DNA of 64,000 nt, from the NCBI RefSeq assembly GCF_900110995.1, contig NZ_FOJF01000003.1:1054001-1118000 (forward strand), in the 5' to 3' direction. Positions 1-8,251 of this stretch are shown piece after piece; position 1 is the stretch's first letter; every line of letters starts with the position of its first letter. The position numbers and the translations under genes were made by a program. This DNA comes from Chitinophaga sp. YR573. GTDB taxonomy: Bacteria > Bacteroidota > Bacteroidia > Chitinophagales > Chitinophagaceae. A model generated the notes under the pieces. That model did not search any database and was not told the origin of the DNA. It saw nothing but the letters and a program-made list of their open reading frames with translations.

Positions 1-531
1 GCTCCTTACAAGGTACATATCATGAGTGGTCATACGCACTTTAATGATAACTGGGAAGAGGGCAATATCATGGAACATAATCACGGTACTGTATGTGGTG
101 CCTGGTGGACTGGTCCCATTTGTGGAGATGGTACACCTAGTGGTTACGGTGTATACGATGTAAATGGCTCTGACATTAAATGGCATTATAAATCTACCGG
201 TCTGGCAAAGGACAAGCAACTCAGGATTTATCCGAAAGGCAGGGTTAAGGAGTCTCCGGATGAACTGGCTGTGAACGTATGGAACTGGGATAAGAAATGG
301 AAGGTAGAGTGGTTTGAGGATGGTGTGTTGAAGGGGCCGATGGAGCAAAAGGTAGCTTATGATCCCTGGGCATTTGAATTGTATGCAGGCCCATCACTTC
401 CTAAAGTCCGCAAATTCGTAGAACCTGTATTGACTGATCATATGTTTTTTGCAAAACCTTCTGTCGATGCTAAAAAGATTACGATAAGAGTAACGGACAG
501 ATTTGGAAATGTGTATGAAGAATCAGTTTAA
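1..531 (+). CDS. Metallophosphoesterase, C-terminal part (5' end outside window)
   Basis: The reading frame is open from base 1, so the gene begins upstream; the ATG at 22 is internal. The first residues read VHIMSGHTH, the last metal-binding GH-x-H block of calcineurin-like phosphoesterases. This is followed by about 140 residues that resemble the beta-rich C-terminal domain found after the catalytic domain in many Bacteroidota phosphoesterases. The enzyme would hydrolyse a phosphoester with a two-metal centre. Substrate and location cannot be read from this fragment because the N-terminus is missing. A strong terminator hairpin follows at 540. The family call is fairly secure; the specific function is unknown. 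Confidence 0.75.
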   Translation, partial: APYKVHIMSGHTHFNDNWEEGNIMEHNHGTVCGAWWTGPICGDGTPSGYGVYDVNGSDIKWHYKSTGLAKDKQLRIYPKGRVKESPDELAVNVWNWDKKWKVEWFEDGVLKGPMEQKVAYDPWAFELYAGPSLPKVRKFVEPVLTDHMFFAKPSVDAKKITIRVTDRFGNVYEESV

Positions 532-539
532 TAGTAAAA

Positions 540-569
540 GGCGTCCCGGTTATCCGGGACGCCTTTTTT
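540..569 (+). terminator. Rho-independent terminator after the phosphoesterase gene
   Basis: A perfect 10-bp stem (GGCGTCCCGG at 540-549 with CCGGGACGCC at 554-563) with loop TTAT is followed directly by six T. It sits 9 nt after the stop codon. Confidence 0.93.
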
Positions 570-603
570 GTCCCTGTCTGCATCAGATTGAATAAAATAA
601 GTA

Positions 604-623
604 TATTTAGCCTAAGCTAAATA
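604..623. promoter_or_regulatory. 8-bp inverted repeat just upstream of the ankyrin gene
   Basis: TATTTAGC (604-611) and GCTAAATA (616-623) form a perfect inverted repeat with a 4-nt spacer, ending 7 nt before the ATG at 631. It could be an operator or a 5' UTR hairpin masking the start. The function is inferred from position only. Confidence 0.35.
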
Positions 624-630
624 AAAACCT

Positions 631-1752
631 ATGTCCCTGTTTAGTAAATGGTTTAAAAAGGAAGAAAAAGAAAAGAAAGAAGTAGAAGAAAACCCACTCC
701 CATGGATAGAAGCATCCGAGAACCCATGGGGCGTACGGCTCCTGGATTTAAGGCCCATCTCCCAGAAAATGCTCTCAACATCTTCAGATCCGCAGATGGC
801 TACAAATGCAGTGTCATATGGCAGCGACGACGGCACATCCTTCATAGGTCAGGAACCCGTAGATAAAACCACAATTGAAACAAACATTACCATTCCTATA
901 GACGGATATTTAGCTCCCGGCGTATTGTTTATCCCCAATGTAATGGAACATAAGTGGGCTATTTATTTCCATGGGAATAACATCCTCTTCATTCGCAGCT
1001 GGTTAAGGAAGGTATTTGTCATAGCTCAGACTGTGCAACATAATAATCAGCTGATTATCGAAAGAGTGCAGGGGAAATTTACAGAAGTAGAAGAGCCAGT
1101 ATTTACTATAGCCATGCTTAAATTTATCCTTATTAGTCATGCTATAAATAAAATAGTACCAGCTCCTCTCCCGGCAGACCTGATATCTTCTACCAGAGCA
1201 GCAGGCATGTGGGCATTTTCTTGTTATGGTAAGATGGCGCACATCGGCATATTTGATGAAACATTTGAGATTAATGCGACTAAACCATTACGCTCGCATT
1301 CATTACTGCATATAGCCGTAGCAAGAGGAGATATGAAAGAAGCAGAGAAACAATTAGCGGCTGGTATTTCACTGAATTACCTCGCAGGAGATGGTTTAGC
1401 ACCATTGCATTGGTCTATCTCAAATGATGATGGTATCACAGAACAGTTATTACTGCTGGGTGCTGATCCTGATGTTATTTCTACTGAGGGAGCTACCCCT
1501 ATGATGAACGCCGTGCAATCGAACAAAATGGAACAGCTGTTGCTGTTGCTGAAGTGGAAGGCAAATGTCAATGCGCGGGACTATAGAGGGTTTACCTCAT
1601 TACACAGGGCTGCTGAAATGGGCCATGAAGATATCGTGAAAGTACTATTGGAGAATGGCGCTGATAAAACAATCGTAGCAGAAGGACATACCGCACTTTC
1701 CCTGGCAGAAATGGGAGAGAATAAAAACATTATTCAACTGCTTCAAAATTAA
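631..1752 (+). CDS. Ankyrin-repeat protein with unrecognised N-terminal domain
   Basis: 373 residues with no signal peptide and a highly charged Lys/Glu-rich start (residues 6-21). Residues 60-210 form a domain I do not recognise. From about residue 225 to the end there are four to five ankyrin repeats, visible as recurring blocks such as HSLLHIAVARGD, LAPLHWSISND, TPMMNAVQSN and FTSLHRAAEMGH followed by a helix and a gap of about 33 residues. Ankyrin repeats mediate protein binding, so a cytoplasmic scaffold or regulator is plausible, but no partner is indicated. The gene stands alone between two terminator hairpins. The ATG at 631 is the only start compatible with the inverted repeat directly upstream. 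The ankyrin call is solid; the biological role is unknown. Confidence 0.8.
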   Translation: MSLFSKWFKKEEKEKKEVEENPLPWIEASENPWGVRLLDLRPISQKMLSTSSDPQMATNAVSYGSDDGTSFIGQEPVDKTTIETNITIPIDGYLAPGVLFIPNVMEHKWAIYFHGNNILFIRSWLRKVFVIAQTVQHNNQLIIERVQGKFTEVEEPVFTIAMLKFILISHAINKIVPAPLPADLISSTRAAGMWAFSCYGKMAHIGIFDETFEINATKPLRSHSLLHIAVARGDMKEAEKQLAAGISLNYLAGDGLAPLHWSISNDDGITEQLLLLGADPDVISTEGATPMMNAVQSNKMEQLLLLLKWKANVNARDYRGFTSLHRAAEMGHEDIVKVLLENGADKTIVAEGHTALSLAEMGENKNIIQLLQN

Positions 1753-1788
1753 AAGAGGCTGACTCGATTGCGGTTAAGTCAGCCTCTT
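1753..1788 (+). terminator. Terminator-like hairpin after the ankyrin gene
   Basis: AAGAGGCTGACT (1753-1764) pairs perfectly with AGTCAGCCTCTT (1777-1788) around a 12-nt loop, immediately after the stop codon. There is no long T run behind it, so termination strength is uncertain. Confidence 0.7.
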
Positions 1789-2107
1789 GGTACGTTCTTT
1801 TATAAGAACCTGTAACTGCTAAGGGTTTTCATAGGATAGGGACTGAGACAAGAACTACATAGGAATTGGAATAGTAATAAGGTTCATAGGATAGTAATAA
1901 GGTTCCATAGGATATGTGTTTATATAAGATGTGTGTTTATTTAAGTCGGAACCTGGTTTTTTTATAAAGCATATGGTTAAAATTGTAAAACGGTTTTCAA
2001 TAAATGGTTGTTATGGTTATATAAGTTTGAATAAGTTTGTTCGTTTTTGTTAATGCAAAGTTGGGCAATATATTAGAACTATTAATAACGGTTTTCAGGT
2101 ATTTATT
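1789..2107. repeat. Gene-free stretch with short direct repeats (CATAGGA series)
   Basis: The heptamer CATAGGA occurs four times, at 1830, 1858, 1885 and 1906. The last two copies lie in a near-tandem unit of about 20 bp (1871-1890 and 1891-1911) beginning ATAGTAATAAGGTT. GTGTTTAT then occurs twice between 1916 and 1942, and ACGGTTTTCA twice (near 1990 and 2088). No open frame of note and no RNA gene was recognised in the rest of the stretch, which is AT-rich and lies between a plus-strand gene end and the minus-strand MFS gene end. Confidence 0.6.
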
Positions 2108-3361
2108 TCAGGGAGTAGCACTTTTTTCGATCTTGATAAGCGGTATTGCGGCAAAAGCGATCAATAACATAAAAGTAGCTGTTATAACAAATAACCCTGA
2201 ACCTACTATATGGTAGAGGAAAGCACCTGAGACCAACCCTATAATACTGGCAAGGCTTCCCGCACTTCCGGCAAACCCCTGGATCATACCCTGTACATGT
2301 TCATCTCCGGTATTAGACAGTAAGGCCACAAAAGATGGCCACATGATACCATTTCCAATAGCAAAAAGCAAGGCGCCTGTATAAATTAACACTATGTTGT
2401 TGAATTGCAGCAATATGAAACAGATGCAGAGGATAAAACTGCCTGTAATGATCAGGGAGGCGCCGGAGAATTTCTTTGCAAGGAAAGTTAATACAGGTCC
2501 TTCTACCAGTACCATCATCCCGCTTAAAAAAGCAAAGAAGATACCCAGTTGTAATACGCTCCAGTGTAGTTCTCCGGCAGCATATACAGGGAACCCTACA
2601 TAAAAGAAATTGAATCCTAAAAATATCAGGAAGTATAAAGTGAGAAAATAGGGGACATTGGGTAATTTAAGTACAGAGGAAAGACGGTATAATTCCACTG
2701 TTGGGATCACTTTTTTATCAGTCTGCTTAAGTACAGAGGAAAAACGGTTTAACTCCATTGTTGGAATTACAGTCTGCTTATCCGGATGTATACGGAAGTG
2801 AATTACAAAAACAGCCACGAGAGAAGTGAGGGCGGTAGCAATAACAGGCAACGTATTTCCCATAGCAGTTGCACCTAATATACCCGCCAGTAAGGGCCCG
2901 AATATTACCCCCAGGTTAGAAGCCGCTGCCATTTTTCCGAAGTTCTTCTTACGGTCTTCATGAGCCGAAATATCTGCTACATAAGCATTGGCTACTGAAA
3001 CATTACCACCGGTAATCCCGTCCAGGGCTCTGCCTAAAAATATAAAAAGCAGGGGTATACTGAAGAGCGATGTTTGCTGATAAGGTAATAACAGGCCAAT
3101 GAGAAATATGATCCAGGCAACGAAGGTACCGCCTTCACTTATCAGCAGGATCTTTTTACGTCCGAACTTATCAGACCATGCACCAAGAATAGGGGAGCCG
3201 ATCAGTTGAAAGAAGGAGTAGGTAGCACTTAGTAATCCATACACCACTTCATGCCCACCCAGCTTGAATACGATCACTACCATAAAGGGAATCACCAGAC
3301 TGAATCCCAGTGCATCAATGAATGTGACCAGTAAGATGGGGAAGAGGGGAGTTTTCTGCAT
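2108..3361 (-). CDS. Major facilitator superfamily transporter
   Basis: 417 residues with about 12 hydrophobic segments, the usual size of an MFS permease. The signature after TM2 is visible as GAWSDKFGRKK (the G-x-x-x-D-R/K-x-G-R motif A), and the helix 4-5 region carries the proline/glycine-rich block of the drug-proton antiporter type (GVIFGPLLAGILG). It would act in the inner membrane, probably exporting a small molecule with proton exchange; the TetA/DHA1-like layout suggests efflux, but the substrate cannot be read. The central cytoplasmic loop carries a tandem duplication (see 2669-2780). It is a lone gene with no adjacent regulator. The family call is firm, the substrate open. Confidence 0.88.
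   Translation of the reverse strand: MQKTPLFPILLVTFIDALGFSLVIPFMVVIVFKLGGHEVVYGLLSATYSFFQLIGSPILGAWSDKFGRKKILLISEGGTFVAWIIFLIGLLLPYQQTSLFSIPLLFIFLGRALDGITGGNVSVANAYVADISAHEDRKKNFGKMAAASNLGVIFGPLLAGILGATAMGNTLPVIATALTSLVAVFVIHFRIHPDKQTVIPTMELNRFSSVLKQTDKKVIPTVELYRLSSVLKLPNVPYFLTLYFLIFLGFNFFYVGFPVYAAGELHWSVLQLGIFFAFLSGMMVLVEGPVLTFLAKKFSGASLIITGSFILCICFILLQFNNIVLIYTGALLFAIGNGIMWPSFVALLSNTGDEHVQGMIQGFAGSAGSLASIIGLVSGAFLYHIVGSGLFVITATFMLLIAFAAIPLIKIEKSATP
2669..2780. repeat. 60-bp tandem duplication inside the MFS gene
   Basis: Two copies with period 60 bp (about 2669-2728 and 2729-2780) share long identical stretches such as AAGTACAGAGGAAA. They encode two similar 16-20 residue segments (VIPTMELNRFSSVLK and VIPTVELYRLSSVLK) in the loop between TM6 and TM7. 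The period is a multiple of three, so the frame is kept. Confidence 0.85.
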
Positions 3362-3497
3362 GACTTCAATTTAACGAATGTTAAGTGAAGTCGTCATCAA
3401 ACCGATGATTTATACATCAAAAAAGCCGTCCAAGCTTTTGGGTGCACTACAATTGTAATTAACGTATGTATTTGAATATCAGTTAGTAGTGATTTTT

Positions 3498-3599
3498 ACC
3501 CCTCTTATTGATAACCTGGGAAAGGCGAAAAATACCCCTTCTTTTACGAATAATGACCCCTGTCTTCTTATGGGAGGAGAGTACTTTTGGAATGCTGAT
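3498..3599 (+). promoter_or_regulatory. Candidate PUL 1 promoter with three ACCCCT direct repeats
   Basis: An exact Bacteroidota -7 box TACTTTTG (3592-3599) lies 62 nt before the SusC start. Directly upstream, ACCCCT followed by a T-rich tail occurs three times on the same strand, at 3498, 3534 and 3556. Such a direct-repeat block just upstream of a -7 box is where a PUL activator could bind; the adjacent hybrid two-component regulator is the obvious candidate. This is inference from position; no binding data are implied. Confidence 0.4.
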
Positions 3600-3661
3600 A
3601 ATCAACCAAACCTATACGTAGGGACAAGTCGTACTCTTTTTAATATTAATAAATTCCCGAG

Positions 3662-6600
3662 ATGAAAAAAACTACGCTATTGTATTTTTTAAACCGTTTT
3701 CTATTATTCATTTTATTCTCTGTCATGTTTTTTCATACTGGCAATGGACAGGGAAAAACTGTAACAGGTGTTGTCAAAGACTCCAGTGGTACTCCTTTAC
3801 CCGGTGTGCAGGTGATAGTTAAAGACACTAAGATTGCTGCCAGGACTGCTGCTGATGGAAAATTCAGCATTGCAGTCCCTGATAATCAGCATGTGTTGGT
3901 ATTCAGGTATATCGGCCTTGCTACAGAAGAACTGCCTGCTACTGGTACTGATATGGGAAATGTCATTCTAAAACCGCAGTCTGTCGGTTTGCAGGATGTG
4001 GTGGTAGTAGGATATGGTGTGCAGAGAAAATCCGACCTGACAGGTGCCGTTTCCAGCATTAAAGCTGCCGATATTACTAAAATAGGTGGGAGTAATGCCG
4101 CAGAAGCCTTACAGGGGAAAGCTCCCGGTGTACTGGTATTAAATGTAGGGGCACCGGGCAGTGCACCGATTGTTCGTGTTCGTGGTATTGGAACCAATGG
4201 TGATCCCAATCCTTTGTATATAGTTGATGGCATGTTCGTAAATGATATTCAGTACCTGAACAGCCACGATATTGCCTCTATGGAAATATTGAAGGATGCC
4301 TCTGCGACTGCTATTTACGGGTCCCGGGGCGCCAATGGTGTGATACTGGTAACCACTAAAAAAGGAAGATCAGGTAAAGCAGTGGTGAATGTCAGCGGTA
4401 GTGAAGGTTTCCAGTTTCTGACACGGCGTTATGATGTTGCCAATGGCAGTGAATATGCCCGGTTACAGAATATGATAACGGGAACCAATGTTTATCCGCA
4501 TCCAGACTCTCTGGGTGAAGGCACCAACTGGTTCGATAAAAGCACCCAACGGGGCTGGGTAAAAGATTACCAGTTATCCATTTCAGGTGGTTCTGAAAAT
4601 ACCAGCTATAATATTAGCGGAGGCTATTTTAAGCAGGACGGGGTGATGAAATTTACTGATTATGACCGGTTCACATTGAGGGCTAATAATGAATACAGGC
4701 TGAATAAACGTTTAAAGATCGGGCATAACCTGTCTATGAGTAATTCGAATACGACTGGCATCGCCAGTAGTTCCGGCCTCCGGGTATTCAATGCACTTGT
4801 CCGCATTTCACCATTGATCTCTGTATATGATGCCAATGGTAATTTTAACGCAGGACAAGATCCCGATATCATTAATCCTTATGCAGCACTTTATTATGGT
4901 AAAGATGCCAATAATAAGAGTCTGCGGTTTGTGGGCAACGGCTGGTTAAATTATGAGGTGATTCCGGGTTTAGTTTTCCGCAGCAGTTATGGGGTGGATT
5001 ATTCATATGACAGATACCATTATTTCGAGCCGGCTTATACCATTTCAAGTCCTAATCAGATCCATGCCAGCAACTCCTTAACAGAAAACCATGTCAATAA
5101 TAAAGTATGGTTATGGGAGAATACCCTTACGTACGACAAACAAATTGGCAAGGACCATCATTTGAATTTATTAGGAGGGATCACCGCACAGGACGGAACG
5201 TATGATAAACTTGAAGGAGTGGGTACAGGACTGGCGTTTGACAGTCCGGATTATCAATACCTGGGTGCTGTACCTGCAGGTAACCTGAGCGTGACATCCA
5301 CTGCTTACAGTGAATCAATGCTTTCCTATCTTTTCAGGGCTAACTATTCGTTCAAAGACCGTTACCTTTTTACCGGTACTTTCCGCGCTGATGGTTCCTC
5401 TAAATTCGGGCCGGATAACCGTTATGGATATTTCCCTTCCCTGGCACTGGGATGGCGCGTATCAGAAGAAAATTTCATGCAGCGTATCTCCTGGATAGAT
5501 AACCTGAAATTACGTGCCAGCTGGGGACAGGTGGGTAATAATAAAATTAACAACTATATAGCTTATAGTACCGTTACGCAGGATCCTGTTTATAACGCGT
5601 TGTTCAATGGGGTGTATGCTGTGAATGGTACTGTTACAAACGCATCAAATCCTGCTATTAAATGGGAACGCACTGTACAAACAGATGCCGGTATTGAGTT
5701 TGGAACGCTGAATAAGCGATTGAATGTGGAGTTTGATTATTTCAACCGTGATACTAAAGATTTACTCCTGATTGTTCCCATACCCGGAGGATCAGCCGGT
5801 ATAACACCAACCTATTCAAATGTAGGCAGTATCCGTAACAGGGGGATTGAATTCCTGGTAAACTGGAACGATCATGTAGGTGATTTCAATTATGGGATCA
5901 GGTTTTCAGGAAGTACTTACAAAAATACGGTACTTAATTTTGGTGGTCAGATTATCTCCAGTACCCAATTCTTATCTTCTTCTGTACATCGAGGCGAAAA
6001 GGGTCAGCCTATCGGTTATTTTTATGGCTACAAAACAATTGGCATTTTCCAGAGCCAGGCACAGATCAGTGAATACAACGGCAAAAACAGCCAGGGGAAA
6101 GAATACCAGGCTAATGCTAAACCAGGCGACCTGATATATGCTGATACAGATGGCAACGGGTATATTACAGGAAATGACCAGACAAATATAGGATCACCTC
6201 ATCCTAAATTTATTGGAGGTTTAACACTAACAGCTTCTTATAAAAACTTTGATTTTGCAATAGACCTGATGGGCAGTTTTGGTGCAAAAATTTATAATAC
6301 TGCCCGTAACCAGATCACTACTACCACTACTAATCTGCACAAAGACTGGTTAAGAGCATGGACTCCCACCAATACCAATACTGATATGCCACGGTTGGCA
6401 GCAAACTCCAACAACTCATGGGGATCAAGTTTTAATGTGCAGGATGGTACCTATGGTAAGATCCGCAATGTGGAGCTGGGCTATAATATGCAGAAAAGTC
6501 TGTTGGACAAAGTTAAGATCTCTAACCTGCGCATTTATGTAAACCTGACGAATCCTTTATACATCACAAAATACAAAGGATTTTCACCGGAGATTGCCAA

Positions 6601-6685
6601 CGGCAACGTATTGGAAATGGGAACAGATTTCAGCACGTACCCTGTTTCTGGTACTGCAAGGATAGGTGTGAATATGACTCTCTAA
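3662..6685 (+). CDS. SusC/RagA-family TonB-dependent outer-membrane transporter (PUL 1)
   Basis: 1007 residues, typical for SusC. An N-terminal signal sequence (about 1-30) is followed by a carboxypeptidase-D-like regulatory domain (about 33-110, starting VTGVVKDSSGTPLPGV), the plug domain (about 115-225, with the SusC hallmark GYGVQRKSDLTGAVSSI) and a long C-terminal beta-barrel ending in an aromatic-rich, hydrophobic final strand. It should import oligosaccharides through the outer membrane using TonB energy, with the downstream SusD-like lipoprotein as lid. There is no STN domain at the N-terminus, so sigma/anti-sigma control is unlikely, which fits control by the nearby hybrid two-component system. 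The SusD gene follows after 23 nt. The family is certain; the glycan is unknown. Confidence 0.96.
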   Translation: MKKTTLLYFLNRFLLFILFSVMFFHTGNGQGKTVTGVVKDSSGTPLPGVQVIVKDTKIAARTAADGKFSIAVPDNQHVLVFRYIGLATEELPATGTDMGNVILKPQSVGLQDVVVVGYGVQRKSDLTGAVSSIKAADITKIGGSNAAEALQGKAPGVLVLNVGAPGSAPIVRVRGIGTNGDPNPLYIVDGMFVNDIQYLNSHDIASMEILKDASATAIYGSRGANGVILVTTKKGRSGKAVVNVSGSEGFQFLTRRYDVANGSEYARLQNMITGTNVYPHPDSLGEGTNWFDKSTQRGWVKDYQLSISGGSENTSYNISGGYFKQDGVMKFTDYDRFTLRANNEYRLNKRLKIGHNLSMSNSNTTGIASSSGLRVFNALVRISPLISVYDANGNFNAGQDPDIINPYAALYYGKDANNKSLRFVGNGWLNYEVIPGLVFRSSYGVDYSYDRYHYFEPAYTISSPNQIHASNSLTENHVNNKVWLWENTLTYDKQIGKDHHLNLLGGITAQDGTYDKLEGVGTGLAFDSPDYQYLGAVPAGNLSVTSTAYSESMLSYLFRANYSFKDRYLFTGTFRADGSSKFGPDNRYGYFPSLALGWRVSEENFMQRISWIDNLKLRASWGQVGNNKINNYIAYSTVTQDPVYNALFNGVYAVNGTVTNASNPAIKWERTVQTDAGIEFGTLNKRLNVEFDYFNRDTKDLLLIVPIPGGSAGITPTYSNVGSIRNRGIEFLVNWNDHVGDFNYGIRFSGSTYKNTVLNFGGQIISSTQFLSSSVHRGEKGQPIGYFYGYKTIGIFQSQAQISEYNGKNSQGKEYQANAKPGDLIYADTDGNGYITGNDQTNIGSPHPKFIGGLTLTASYKNFDFAIDLMGSFGAKIYNTARNQITTTTTNLHKDWLRAWTPTNTNTDMPRLAANSNNSWGSSFNVQDGTYGKIRNVELGYNMQKSLLDKVKISNLRIYVNLTNPLYITKYKGFSPEIANGNVLEMGTDFSTYPVSGTARIGVNMTL

Positions 6686-6708
6686 ACATCATTTTAAGTG
6701 TACACAGT

Positions 6709-8241
6709 ATGAAAAACATTAAATATATTCTTTTAGTTACAAATATCCTGGCGTTGGTTTCCTGTACAAAATTCCTGGAAAAATCGCCACAGGCAGTAGT
6801 ATCAGATGAACTCTTCTTTGCAGATGATGCAAATGTGGAGAAGGCAGTAAACAGGATCTATGGAACGATCAGCTGGCGTGAATATACAATTGGCCGTCAG
6901 TCTTTCAGCACACATGAAATGGGAGGAGAAGATATTGTAGGGAACACCAATAATGGTATAGGAACAGTGCTGAATATGTTTCAATCATATACTTATGATG
7001 CGAGCAATGCATATATACAACAATATTGGGACAGGACTTACGCTAACCTCAACTTTTGCAACCAGGTGATAGACCGTACGCCGGCTATGAAAAACCGTAC
7101 GCTGGCTGAAAGGGCAGAGTCACAGGCTAAATTCTTCAGGGCTTATTACAACTTCGATCTGGTGAATGTATTTGGTCAGGCTCCTTTACGCGATCATGTA
7201 CCTTCTGCCGCTGAATATGATATTCCGAAAAGCAATGAAGATGCAATTTATAGTCTGATCATTAAAGACCTGGAATATGCTATTGAAAAACTACCTACCA
7301 GGGGAGAATGGGGCGCAGCAGGATTAGGACATGTTACAAAAGGTACTGCACAGGGGCTGCTTGCCAAAGTATATTTATTCCGGCAGGATTACACTAAGGC
7401 ACAACAATATGCGAATGATGTAATTACAGGAGGAGAATACAGTCTTTTTGCAGACTATCGCGCATTATTTAGTCCGGATAACCTGTACTCCAGTGAGAAC
7501 ATGATGCCTGGTGGTTATTTATTCACCAGCACGATCTGGTCCGGTCGTTGGTATAACCCGTATTTACAATACCAGGGCGTAGCAGGTGAATTTGGCGATG
7601 GGGTGGTATATCCTGCTGATGCGCTGGTGAACAGCTATGAGACGAATGATCCCCGTGAAGCAGCCACCATTTTTTTTAAAACGGATAAAGTAACAGGATG
7701 GGAAAGCAAAAATGCTAATACCCCCAAAGATGGTAGCGTATACTTTCCGTCAAATACTAATTATGCCAACAAGAAAGTGATCTGGCCAAAATCTTATTGG
7801 AACAACGGTGAGTTTTCTTTTCAGAATGTAAACCCGATGTTCATGCGATATGCAGAAATATTACTGATCTATGCGGAAGCCAGTAATGAGTTGGGACAAT
7901 CAGGTAACGCACTTACTACATTGGAACAGATCCGTTACCGCGCGCGTGGTAATAAAACTTTTGCCGACGCAGGGGTACTACCCGAAATTATCGCTACAGA
8001 TAAGGCTGAACTGAGAGAAAAAATATGGCATGAACGCCATATAGAACTGGCACTGGAAGGTCATCGCTGGTTTGACCTGGTTCGATACAATAAAGTGGTA
8101 CCAGGATATACAGAGAACCTCCTGAAGAATGTATATCAACGGGCGAACTTCAATTACAATAAATTCAGCAGATTCCCCATTCCTCAAAATATGATCACCA
8201 GTTCTCAGGGTATTCTTACACAGAATGATGCCTGGAAATAA
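6709..8241 (+). CDS. SusD/RagB-family glycan-binding lipoprotein (PUL 1)
   Basis: 510 residues. The N-terminus is a lipoprotein signal ending in ALVSC, so the cysteine at about residue 19 is lipidated. The SusD N-terminal pattern follows (TKFLEKSPQAVVSDELFF), then TPR-like helices (KGTAQGLLAKVYLF) and the C-terminal RagB/SusD block with MRYAEILLIYAEA and ERHIELALEGHRWFDLVRY, the most conserved signatures of the family. It is expected on the cell surface, capping the SusC barrel and binding the substrate. It lies 23 nt after SusC and its stop overlaps the potential upstream starts of the lyase gene, indicating one operon. Confidence 0.96.
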   Translation: MKNIKYILLVTNILALVSCTKFLEKSPQAVVSDELFFADDANVEKAVNRIYGTISWREYTIGRQSFSTHEMGGEDIVGNTNNGIGTVLNMFQSYTYDASNAYIQQYWDRTYANLNFCNQVIDRTPAMKNRTLAERAESQAKFFRAYYNFDLVNVFGQAPLRDHVPSAAEYDIPKSNEDAIYSLIIKDLEYAIEKLPTRGEWGAAGLGHVTKGTAQGLLAKVYLFRQDYTKAQQYANDVITGGEYSLFADYRALFSPDNLYSSENMMPGGYLFTSTIWSGRWYNPYLQYQGVAGEFGDGVVYPADALVNSYETNDPREAATIFFKTDKVTGWESKNANTPKDGSVYFPSNTNYANKKVIWPKSYWNNGEFSFQNVNPMFMRYAEILLIYAEASNELGQSGNALTTLEQIRYRARGNKTFADAGVLPEIIATDKAELREKIWHERHIELALEGHRWFDLVRYNKVVPGYTENLLKNVYQRANFNYNKFSRFPIPQNMITSSQGILTQNDAWK

Positions 8242-8251
8242 AATTCCCTTT

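Noticed and set aside
1830-1912. CATAGGA repeats as a CRISPR array
   Set aside because: Units are far too short and unevenly spaced, with no unique spacers of constant length.
8225-8251. Earlier starts of the lyase gene overlapping the SusD stop
   Set aside because: They place nine polar residues before the signal peptide; ATG at 8252 gives a standard one.
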